Origin: JBBSHS01 sp038232515
GTDB lineage: Bacteria > Actinomycetota > Acidimicrobiia > Acidimicrobiales > JAUJNH01
Length of the DNA: 9,144 nucleotides
Assembly (NCBI GenBank): GCA_038232515.1
Contig: JBBSHS010000094.1
Location: 1-9,144 of the forward strand
Direction of reading: 5' to 3'
This document shows positions 1 through 5,630 of the stretch, in pieces. Under the pieces are notes generated by a model. It was not told the DNA's origin and did no database searches. It saw nothing but the letters and a program-made list of their open reading frames with translations. Numbering within the stretch: position 1 is the first letter of the stretch; the number at the start of each line of letters is the position of its first letter. A program made the translations under genes and the position numbers.

Positions 1-15
1 CCCCCCCCCCCCCCC
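1..15. other. poly-C run at the contig edge
   Basis: Fifteen consecutive C residues open the window, followed by further C-rich sequence to about position 28. Together with the C and G runs at the right edge this looks like a low-quality assembly end, not biological sequence. No gene should be called from it. Confidence 0.6.
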
Positions 16-45
16 ACGCCCCCCGCCCGGCTCCGCCGGCAACGA

Positions 46-70
46 CCAAACCCACGGCCGACGGCTTTGG
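46..70 (-). terminator. candidate hairpin downstream of ccdA
   Basis: An inverted repeat lies 8 nt past the ccdA stop. The arms CCAAA (46-50) and TTTGG (66-70) are extended inward by two further G-C pairs after a single mismatch, leaving a loop of about 9 nt. No T-run follows on the minus strand, so this is at best a weak intrinsic terminator of the U-tract-free type often proposed in high-GC actinobacteria. It is also close to the unreliable contig end. Confidence 0.3.
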
Positions 71-77
71 CTCAGAA

Positions 78-863
78 TCAGCCTAGGCTTACTATTCGCT
101 TTAGGCCTAGGGCGTCCAGCCATCGTTGGATGTGGGCCACCACCCAGGGCATCTGGCCGGTCAGCAAAACCAGCCCGAAGCCGGCCAGCAGCAGGCCGGA
201 CACGAGGTTGATGACGGCGAAATGGCGCTTCACCCAGCCGAAGGTGCCGCTCAGGCGGGAGAAGGCCAGGCCGCTGGCCACGAAGGGGACGCCCAGGCCG
301 AGCGAGTAGGCCAGCAGCAGTACGACGCCCTTGCGCACCGAGCCCTGGTCACCGGCATACAGCAGGATGGACCCGAAGATGGGACCGATGCAGGGCGTCC
401 AGCCGAAGGCGAAAGCCATGCCCATGACCGGCGGTGCCCAGGACCCGAGGGCGGAGGGGGACACGTGGGCCCGCCGCTCACGCTGCATGAACCGGGGACT
501 GACCAGGCCGGCCAGGAACAGGCCCATGACGATGATGGCCACGCCGGAGACCCGGTCGATGCTCGGGCGATGGTCGGCCAGCACGGCGCCCAGTGCGCTG
601 GCGGTGGCCCCCACGGCGGTGAAGACGAGCGCGTAGCCGGCGATGAATAGCAGGATCGAGCGCAGGATGCGGCGCTGGTCGACCTTGGTGGCCACGGCCA
701 ACTCGGTGGCGCTGACGCCCGAGACCAACGACAGGTAGCCGGGCACCAGGGGCAGCACGCAGGGGCTCAGGAACGACAGCGCACCTGCCCCGAAAGCCAC
801 CGCAAGTGCAGGCACGATGCCCGACGGCAGAAAGTTGAGCAGCGTGGCCAGCATCACGCCCAT
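78..863 (-). CDS. ccdA: CcdA/DsbD-family cytochrome c biogenesis / thiol:disulfide transporter
   Basis: This polytopic membrane protein of 261 aa probably passes reducing equivalents from cytoplasmic thioredoxin to extracytoplasmic thiol proteins, such as apocytochrome c maturation factors. Two family hallmarks are visible. The first is FLSPCVLPLVPGY at about residues 31-43, with C35 in the first helix. The second is GWTPCIGPIFGS at about 154-165, with C158 in the fourth helix. These are the two redox cysteines of CcdA. Six hydrophobic segments can be traced (about 15-48, 68-95, 103-122, 143-170, 177-200 and 215-235), matching the usual six-helix CcdA. The ATG at 863 has GAGG 7 nt upstream. 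Downstream partners (ResB/ResC, thioredoxin-like protein) would lie beyond the left edge. The last eleven or so codons are oddly AT-rich, with three CTA, ATA, GTA and CGA codons; see findings. The family call is firm. The exact partner is not visible. Confidence 0.93.
   Translation of the reverse strand: MGVMLATLLNFLPSGIVPALAVAFGAGALSFLSPCVLPLVPGYLSLVSGVSATELAVATKVDQRRILRSILLFIAGYALVFTAVGATASALGAVLADHRPSIDRVSGVAIIVMGLFLAGLVSPRFMQRERRAHVSPSALGSWAPPVMGMAFAFGWTPCIGPIFGSILLYAGDQGSVRKGVVLLLAYSLGLGVPFVASGLAFSRLSGTFGWVKRHFAVINLVSGLLLAGFGLVLLTGQMPWVVAHIQRWLDALGLKRIVSLG
82..111. repeat. AT-rich inverted repeat over the ccdA 3' end
   Basis: CCTAGGC at 82-88 and GCCTAGG at 105-111 are perfect 7-bp inverted arms. 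Two more A-T pairs inside them, after one wobble position, leave a loop of about 10 nt. The element lies wholly within the last codons of ccdA. It is far richer in A/T than its surroundings, and each arm contains the palindrome CCTAGG. It could be a terminator stem overlapping the gene end, or a trace of an inserted palindrome. Confidence 0.5.
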
Positions 864-979
864 CTCAGATCCTCAAGACCTGGGGGCGCCGGGCCCGGGC
901 GGTGGCCGAGCCGAACAGGCGGGACAGGGGCGGCGACTTCGGGTGGTCCACCATCAACCAGAGTGTTGCAGCCGGGAGG

Positions 980-1034
980 CCGAATGGGGCAGTCGGGGCC
1001 GAATGGGGCAGTCGGGCCGAATGGGGCAGCGGGG
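980..1034 (+). repeat. three tandem copies of an 18-19 bp repeat
   Basis: The unit CCGAATGGGGCAGTCGGG occurs at 980-998 (with one extra G), 999-1016 and 1017-1034 (with CAGCGGGG at its end). The array sits in the 216-bp gap between the divergent ccdA and GlsB-like genes, 45 bp before the GlsB-like start. It could be a set of regulator-binding iterons or simple slippage. Read in frame from an ATG at 963 it would add a Gly/Asn-rich leader to the GlsB-like protein, which I think is not translated. Confidence 0.8.
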
Positions 1035-1046
1035 CTTGCCGGAGGT

Positions 1047-1073
1047 TTGGCCTTGGCCGTGCCGTGCGACATT
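1047..1073 (+). promoter_or_regulatory. weak candidate promoter of the GlsB-like gene
   Basis: TTGGCC (1047-1052) and GACATT (1068-1073) are separated by 15 bp. They would place transcription start at about the ATG at 1080, giving a leaderless mRNA. That would explain the absence of a Shine-Dalgarno sequence next to this start. The match to the consensus is poor, so this is only a suggestion. Confidence 0.2.
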
Positions 1074-1079
1074 ACCTGC

Positions 1080-1343
1080 ATGGGCATCGTGTGGTTCCTC
1101 ATCGTCATGGCCGTTTCCGGTCTCATCGTCGGTGCCGTGGCCCGGCTCCTGTTGCCGGGCCCGGACCCGATGGGCCTCCTCGGGACGATCCTGGGCGGGA
1201 TCGCGGGCTCGTTCGTGGGCACCCTCATCGGGCGCCTCCTGTTCGGGCCCAACTACGCCGCCGGGTTCATCCTCGCCGTCATCGGGGCCATGATCATCAT
1301 CGGGCTCCTGCGCCTCACCCGTCGTCCGCGGGCCACCTACTGA
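1080..1343 (+). CDS. GlsB/YeaQ/YmgE-family stress-response membrane protein
   Basis: This small integral membrane protein of 87 aa belongs to the transglycosylase-associated family, whose members are linked to general or envelope stress but whose biochemistry is unknown. Three hydrophobic segments (about residues 3-24, 31-54 and 60-78) are separated by the typical conserved turns. These include ARLLLPGPDPMG at 21-32, a GTILGGIAGSFVGTLIG stretch at about 35-51, and a short basic tail ending RRPRATY. The length agrees with the usual 80-90 aa. I chose ATG 1080 because the family begins at the first helix (MGIVWFLIVM). An in-frame ATG at 963 would add 39 residues encoded largely by the 18-bp tandem repeats. 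No Shine-Dalgarno sequence precedes 1080. The glycosyltransferase gene follows 53 nt downstream on the same strand, so co-transcription is plausible. Confidence 0.9.
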   Translation: MGIVWFLIVMAVSGLIVGAVARLLLPGPDPMGLLGTILGGIAGSFVGTLIGRLLFGPNYAAGFILAVIGAMIIIGLLRLTRRPRATY

Positions 1344-1396
1344 CGGTCGGTCGACGGCCGCAACAGCGCGGGGTCGGCCGCTCGGCGGAAGAGAAG

Positions 1397-2440
1397 ATGC
1401 CGGTCGTCGCCATGGTCTCGTTCCGGTTGGGCGGCACCGACGGCGTGTCTGTGGCGGCGTCGACGTGGGGATGGGCGCTCGGCCAGATCGGATGGGAGGT
1501 ACGCACCGTGGCCGGGGCCGGGCCGGTCGACGTGGTCGTCCGGGGCCTGGGCATGGACCCCGACGGCGGGCCGCCACCGCCACCGCCGCCGCCCGAAGAG
1601 GTCGTCGAGGCGCTGGCCGGTGCCGACGTCGTCATTGTGGAGAACCTCTGCTCGCTGCCCCTCAACCCCGGAGCAGCCGCGGTGGTGGCAGCCGTTCGGG
1701 CGGGCCGTCCCACCGTCCTCCACCACCACGACCTGCCCTGGCAACGGCCATGGGGCGTCGACCGCCCGCCGCCACCTGACGACCCGGCGTGGGCCCATGT
1801 GGTGCTGACCGAACGCAGCCGACGCCAAATGGCCGACCGGGGCATCACCGCCACTGTCATCGGTGCCGCCGTCGACACCTGCGGCCCGCCGGGCGACCGA
1901 CGACGGGCCCGCGCCGAGCTGGGAATGGCCGATGCCGAGCGACTCGTGCTCCAGCCCACACGGGCCATTCCACGCAAGGGTGTCCCCGCCGGCCTGGCCC
2001 TGGCCGAGGCTCTCGGCGCCACCTACTGGCTCACCGGTCCGGCGGAGGAGGGCTATGGGCCGGTGTTGGCCGAAGTGCTGGCCGGGGCCCACACCGGGGT
2101 GCGGCGCGGGCTGCCCGAGAGTCTGAGCATGGCCGACGCCTACGCCGCCTGCGACGCCGTGGCCTTTCCCTCCACCAACGAGGGCTTCGGCATTCCCCTG
2201 CTCGAGGGGTCCGTGGCCCGGCGGCCCGTAGCCGTGGGGCCGAACGAGCCCGCCGCCGAACTGGCCACGCTCGGCTTCGCGTGGTTCGACACCGCCCATC
2301 CGGTCCCCCTGAGCCGCTTCCTGGACGATCCGCGCTCGGACGTGATGGCCTCAAACGCCGGACTGGTCGAGCGCCACTTCTCGCGCCGCCAGCTGCCGGC
2401 CCGCCTCGGCACCCTGCTGGACAGCTGTCGACGGGCCTGA
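1397..2440 (+). CDS. GT4-like (group 1) glycosyltransferase
   Basis: The product, 347 aa, is a probable retaining GT-B fold glycosyltransferase that moves a sugar from an activated donor to an unknown cytoplasmic acceptor. The N-terminal Rossmann half starts with VSFRLGGTDGVSV (7-19), the glycine-rich acceptor-side loop. The C-terminal half carries VLQPTRAIPRKG (about 184-195) and the nucleotide-sugar site ACDAVAFPSTNEGFGIPLLE (251-270), where E262 and E270 form the EX7E motif. The length is slightly below the usual 360-400 aa. A run of eight prolines (59-66) interrupts the N-terminal domain. The start at 1397 is supported by GGAAGAG just upstream and by the fold beginning there. The frame stays open upstream to 902, but that part overlaps the GlsB-like gene and has no family features. 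Acceptor and product cannot be told from the sequence. Confidence 0.88.
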   Translation: MPVVAMVSFRLGGTDGVSVAASTWGWALGQIGWEVRTVAGAGPVDVVVRGLGMDPDGGPPPPPPPPEEVVEALAGADVVIVENLCSLPLNPGAAAVVAAVRAGRPTVLHHHDLPWQRPWGVDRPPPPDDPAWAHVVLTERSRRQMADRGITATVIGAAVDTCGPPGDRRRARAELGMADAERLVLQPTRAIPRKGVPAGLALAEALGATYWLTGPAEEGYGPVLAEVLAGAHTGVRRGLPESLSMADAYAACDAVAFPSTNEGFGIPLLEGSVARRPVAVGPNEPAAELATLGFAWFDTAHPVPLSRFLDDPRSDVMASNAGLVERHFSRRQLPARLGTLLDSCRRA

Positions 2441-2454
2441 CGGCCGCAAGCTCC

Positions 2455-2477
2455 GGCCCGCGCACGCCCGGCGGGCC
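2455..2477 (+). terminator. GC-rich hairpin after the glycosyltransferase
   Basis: Perfect 7-bp arms GGCCCGC (2455-2461) and GCGGGCC (2471-2477) flank a 9-nt loop, 14 nt past the glycosyltransferase stop. There is no T-run. It may weaken read-through into the next gene or may be incidental in this GC-rich sequence. Confidence 0.3.
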
Positions 2478-2503
2478 CCACCCCTTCGTAGGCTGGGGGG
2501 ACG

Positions 2504-2812
2504 ATGGCCCAGTCGACCGACCACAATCCCGACCCCGTCCTCGTGCGCCGGGCCCAGTTGGCCCGGCTGGCCATGATGGCCAAGCGGATCGGCTACCTGG
2601 CTCTGGCGGCCACCATCGTCGCCTTCGGCCGGGGTATGACATCGGGGCTACCGGGATGGTCGGTCACCGTCGTCACCGTGGGGTTCGTGGTGGCCACTGT
2701 GTTCCTTGTGCCCGGCATCATCCTCGGTTTCGGCGTCCAAAAAGCCACCCGCGAGGACCCCGACCCGGCCGCGTCAACGGTCGCCGGACGAGCCGGCCGG
2801 CGCCGCCGCTGA
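2504..2812 (+). CDS. small two-helix membrane protein, function unknown
   Basis: The product has 102 aa and I do not recognise a named family. The first 28 residues are hydrophilic and mixed in charge. Two hydrophobic segments (about 29-45 and 53-77) are joined by a short turn, and the tail is basic, ending in five arginines (GRRRRR-like). A simple two-pass membrane protein with both ends in the cytoplasm fits the positive-inside rule. The G-rich stretch GGGGGG ending 3 nt before ATG 2504 is a plausible ribosome binding site. It lies 63 nt after the glycosyltransferase on the same strand and may be the last gene of that unit. Clean codon bias and clear membrane topology support a real gene. 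Confidence 0.75.
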   Translation: MAQSTDHNPDPVLVRRAQLARLAMMAKRIGYLALAATIVAFGRGMTSGLPGWSVTVVTVGFVVATVFLVPGIILGFGVQKATREDPDPAASTVAGRAGRRRR

Positions 2813-2943
2813 CGTCCTTCTCCGGCCAGCACCTAAAGGGCGCGGCGGCGACGGTTGCGGCGGGCCTGACGGGCGACGAGCGACAACGACACCTTCACGG
2901 CGGGAAAGGGCCGGACGGGTTCGGGCGGACGGGTGGTGTCGCC

Positions 2944-2980
2944 ATTGGGTCTCTGGTGTCGCGGGCGCCTCACGCCCAAT
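2944..2980. terminator. candidate bidirectional hairpin
   Basis: ATTGGG (2944-2949) can pair with CCCAAT (2975-2980). Nested inside is an alternative stem, GGGCG (2963-2967) with CGCCC (2973-2977) and a 5-nt loop. The position between convergent genes suits a transcription end. A T-run is lacking. Confidence 0.3.
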
Positions 2981-3055
2981 AGTTCGGCTGCACGACCCCT
3001 GCCTCCTTCCAGAGTGGACAAAAGGCACAGGTGGCGCAGCGGTTGTCAGGGGGTG

Positions 3056-3068
3056 CGGCCATCGGCCG
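3056..3068 (-). terminator. short hairpin after the secreted-protein gene
   Basis: CGGCC-ATC-GGCCG forms a 5-bp stem with a 3-nt loop, 16 nt beyond the stop of the minus-strand gene that ends at 3085. It is a possible end of the three-gene operon. It also forms part of the tRNA-like stretch discussed under findings. Confidence 0.3.
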
Positions 3069-3084
3069 GGCTCGAACCGTTGAC

Positions 3085-4098
3085 CTATGAAGGAGTGAGG
3101 CTGCGGAGCGCCTCGACGGCGTGGGCGTTCGTGGTGGGGAAAGGTTGGCCGTTGAAGGTCGACGTGGTGGTGCCCTGGTCGTCGCGGGTGACCGACAGGC
3201 CGCGGTCGGCGGCGAACTGCTCCCTCTCCTGAACCGAGGACCTCAAAGTGATGGCGCAGGTTCTCACCAGTCCCTCGCTGGCGGCGGTGACGTCGACCGT
3301 GAAGGATGACCTGACAATGTCCCAGACCGGAGCGGCCACCCCGCCGACGACCAGCACCTCGGCGCCGGTCACGTTGGCCAGGCTCGTCTGGTGGACGGTG
3401 AAGCCTACGGCGCCACCGCACTGGGCGATGTCGGTCCGGCCGGTGCAGGTGGCATCCACCGACCACGACGAACCGACGTGCAGGTTGGCCCCATATTGCG
3501 TGAACGGGGTGCCCCACTGGCACTCGACCGTGACCCCGGCGAAGGAAATCGTGGTGTGCTCGACCGTCACCCCGCTGGACGCCCAGACCACGGTGTTGGT
3601 GGTCGGGACGCCGGCCAGCGGCTGACCCACCTGCTGCCTGATCACTCCGTTCTCGTCACCGGCGGCCCGCACGGTGGCGCTGTCCTGCCTCACGGACGTC
3701 GTCGGTGGGCTCCCTTCGGTGGTGCTGGTGTCGTATGTGTACGTCCCCGTGGCAGGGGCCCGCGTCGGTCCCGGCACTACGGGGGCACCGGTACCTGGGC
3801 GCCCGGGCGGTACCGCGGTGGCGCCGGGACCTCTGTTCGAGGCGCCGGGCCCGGTTTGGGGGGAGGCCGGCCGGGTGCTGGATGAGCCGCCCGCCTGGCC
3901 GGGCGCGGTGCCGGCGTCTGGTCCGGGAGCGGTACCCGGCCCGGTGCCGGGTGCCGGCGCGTTCATCGAAGAGGGGCTCCGGCTGGCGGAGATGGCCGTG
4001 CCGTGCCCGCCAACCGTCGTCAGCCCCACCACGCCGGCGACCAGCAGACCAGCCACCACGGCGGCCAGAACGACGCGGACTATCACCCGGTTCAGCAT
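3085..4098 (-). CDS. secreted or membrane-anchored four-cysteine protein linked to the two-component system
   Basis: The protein has 337 aa and no family I can name with certainty. An N-terminal hydrophobic helix (about 5-29, after MLNRVIVR) serves as signal or anchor. A Gly/Pro/Ala/Thr-rich linker (about 45-118) follows. Then comes a beta-rich domain (about 119-337) opening with TGTYTYDTSTTEGS, with four cysteines: C193 in VECQWG, C218 in DATCTG, C227 in IAQCGG and C281 in RTCAIT. Two disulfides outside the membrane are likely. It resembles extracytoplasmic domains of unknown function common in actinobacteria that begin with a GTY-Y-T strand. The ATG at 4098 lies inside the last codons of the kinase gene, with a 7-nt overlap, and has no good ribosome site, so translation is probably coupled. 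A longer reading from 4275 would be an Arg-rich shadow of the kinase. It may sense or modulate the envelope signal read by the kinase; that is inference. Confidence 0.82.
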   Translation of the reverse strand: MLNRVIVRVVLAAVVAGLLVAGVVGLTTVGGHGTAISASRSPSSMNAPAPGTGPGTAPGPDAGTAPGQAGGSSSTRPASPQTGPGASNRGPGATAVPPGRPGTGAPVVPGPTRAPATGTYTYDTSTTEGSPPTTSVRQDSATVRAAGDENGVIRQQVGQPLAGVPTTNTVVWASSGVTVEHTTISFAGVTVECQWGTPFTQYGANLHVGSSWSVDATCTGRTDIAQCGGAVGFTVHQTSLANVTGAEVLVVGGVAAPVWDIVRSSFTVDVTAASEGLVRTCAITLRSSVQEREQFAADRGLSVTRDDQGTTTSTFNGQPFPTTNAHAVEALRSLTPS

Positions 4099-5630
4099 TG
4101 GGAGCCAAGAGTAGGAGTTGGCCCTGCGCCCACCCCGTCGGTGCCGGCCGGGCCGACATCGGCCCCGGCGGCGACGGCCGGGTCGGGGGCGGCCGGGTCG
4201 GGAGCGGCCGGGTCGGGAGCCGCCGGGAGGCGCAGCGTGAAGGTGGCGCCTCCGCCGGGAGTGCCCGTCACCCACACCGAGCCTCGATGGGCACCGACGA
4301 TCCCGGCCACGATGGCCAGCCCCAGACCGGCGCCCCCACGGTCACGGGTACGGGCGGTGTCCGCCCGGTAGAAGCGCTCGAACACCTGGCCGGCCTGGTC
4401 GTCACTCAGCCCCGGGCCGTCGTCGGCCACGCTCACGATGGCATCGGGGCCCGAAGTGGCGAGGTGCACAACCGTGTTCGTACCCGGGGGCGTGTGGGCC
4501 CGCACGTTGGCCAGGAGGTTGTCGATCACCTGGCGCAGCCGGCTGGCATCGCCGATGACCTCTACCGGTTGGCTGGCCTCGAGGCGCACCGGCCACGCCG
4601 GACCCACCGCCCGGGCTGCCTCCAGAGCTTCGCTGACCAGCACCACCAGCTCGACCCGCGCCCGCCCGAGCGGACGACCCTCGTCGAGCCGGGCCAGCAG
4701 CAGCAGGTCCTCCACCAGCTCCCGCATCCGGCCCGCCTCGCTGGCTATGCCGGCCATGAGGCGCTCCAGGTCTTCGGGGTGGGTGCTGGCGCCCCGCTCG
4801 AACAGCTCGGCGTAGGCCGCCACCGCAGCCAGCGGTGTGCGCAGCTCGTGGGAGGCGTCGCCCACGAAGCGGCGCATGCGCCCCTCGGAGCGTCGCAGCG
4901 CCGCCTCGGTGGCGTCCCGCTGAGCAAAGGCCACCTGGATGCGCTCGAGCATGGTGTTGAGTGCGGACGCCAACCGCCCCACCTCGGTACCCGTCCTGTC
5001 GCCTGGCACCCTGCGGTCGAGCTGGCCCTGGGCGATGGCCACAGCGGTTTCCTCGACATCGGCCAAGGGGCGCAGGCCCACCTTGACCAGCCACCAGCCC
5101 AGCGCGGCGGCGACGGCCACGGCCGCCAGGGTCACGGCCAGTTCGACGTCGAGCAGGCGGCGCAGCGTCTCCTGCACGTCATCCAGGGGCACGGCCAGGA
5201 CCAGCTGGTCACCGGCGGGCAGTTGCGTGGCCAGGGCCCTGAACCTCGAACCGGGCGGATCGGAAGCCACGGTGAGGTAGCGGGACGTGCCCCTGGGCCC
5301 GTCCGGGGAGAAGCCGGCGATGGTGTCGGGGAGGACGGGCGCCACCCCGCGACCCTGGCGGACGAGGGGTCGGGTCGACCGTACGTCCCCGTCGGGCCGG
5401 CGGATCTGTACGTAGGTGGCCGACAGCGGCACGATCGTGGCCGACCCTGTGAAGGACATCCCGTTCTGGGCCAGCGCCTCCTCGATCGGAGCCTCGGTCG
5501 ATGCCAGGGACTGGTCGACCCGGTGATAGAGGAAGGAGCGCAGCGACGAGTACGTGGCCACGTCGGCCGCGCCAAGGGCCAGCACGGCCACTACACCGAC
5601 CGCCAGCAGAAGGCGGGCCCGGAGCGACAC
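4092..5630 (-). CDS. HAMP-containing sensor histidine kinase
   Basis: This membrane histidine kinase of 512 aa presumably phosphorylates the regulator encoded just upstream. Transmembrane helix 1 spans about 6-26 and the extracytoplasmic sensor region about 27-160, with no domain I recognise. Helix 2 is at about 161-183 and a HAMP linker at about 184-238. The dimerisation/phosphoacceptor domain contains FVGDASHELRTPLAAV with H261. The ATPase domain has the N box around N371 (VIDNLLANVRAH), the G1 box VADDGPGLS (401-409), an F box (VFERFYRAD, 416-424) and the G2 box GGAGLGLAI (432-440). The start is GTG 5630, directly after the TAG of the regulator gene; GGAGG lies 14 nt upstream. After the catalytic domain (end about 469) there is a 43-residue Ala/Pro/Gly-rich tail built partly from three APDPA repeats, unusual for this family. 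The stop overlaps the start of the next gene. Confidence 0.95.
   Translation of the reverse strand: MSLRARLLLAVGVVAVLALGAADVATYSSLRSFLYHRVDQSLASTEAPIEEALAQNGMSFTGSATIVPLSATYVQIRRPDGDVRSTRPLVRQGRGVAPVLPDTIAGFSPDGPRGTSRYLTVASDPPGSRFRALATQLPAGDQLVLAVPLDDVQETLRRLLDVELAVTLAAVAVAAALGWWLVKVGLRPLADVEETAVAIAQGQLDRRVPGDRTGTEVGRLASALNTMLERIQVAFAQRDATEAALRRSEGRMRRFVGDASHELRTPLAAVAAYAELFERGASTHPEDLERLMAGIASEAGRMRELVEDLLLLARLDEGRPLGRARVELVVLVSEALEAARAVGPAWPVRLEASQPVEVIGDASRLRQVIDNLLANVRAHTPPGTNTVVHLATSGPDAIVSVADDGPGLSDDQAGQVFERFYRADTARTRDRGGAGLGLAIVAGIVGAHRGSVWVTGTPGGGATFTLRLPAAPDPAAPDPAAPDPAVAAGADVGPAGTDGVGAGPTPTLGSQC
4176..4220 (-). repeat. three tandem 15-bp repeats in the kinase tail
   Basis: GGCCGGGTCGGG(G/A)GC is repeated at 4176-4190, 4191-4205 and 4206-4220; the three copies differ at one base. 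On the coding strand each unit is five codons reading Ala-Pro-Asp-Pro-Ala (kinase residues 471-485). Unit length is a multiple of three, so copy-number change would keep the frame. Confidence 0.9.

Larger units (their letters stand above)
2813..3084. other. intergenic region between convergent genes
   Basis: This 272-bp gap separates the ends of two converging units. It holds two small hairpins (2963-2977 and 3056-3068), the longer inverted pair ATTGGG/CCCAAT (2944-2949 and 2975-2980), and a tRNA T-arm-like piece on the minus strand (3063-3085). An Arg-rich minus-strand ORF (2833-3021) starts at TTG with no ribosome site and is not accepted as a gene. Confidence 0.5.

Noticed and set aside
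963..1079. Longer start for the GlsB-like protein at ATG 963
   Set aside because: The added residues derive mainly from the tandem repeats, precede the first helix and exceed the normal family length.
902..1396. Upstream extension of the glycosyltransferase frame
   Set aside because: It covers the GlsB-like gene in another frame, has no family similarity, and a good ribosome site precedes 1397.
1337..2299. Minus-strand open frame of 320 codons opposite the glycosyltransferase
   Set aside because: It is a shadow of the real gene, with a His/Gly/Pro-rich composition and no domain features.
1789..2982. Plus-strand open frame of 397 codons overlapping the glycosyltransferase and the small membrane protein
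   Set aside because: It is in a different frame from two supported genes, and its Arg/Gly-rich composition is typical of a +1 shadow in GC-rich sequence.
2833..3021. Small minus-strand ORF with an Arg-rich end
   Set aside because: It needs a TTG start and has no ribosome site. Arg-rich translations arise easily here. An internal GTG would give only about 21 residues, with no supporting evidence.
3031..3085. A complete tRNA gene
   Set aside because: The T-arm-like core has only three good stem pairs, and no D-arm, anticodon arm or paired acceptor stem can be built on either strand.
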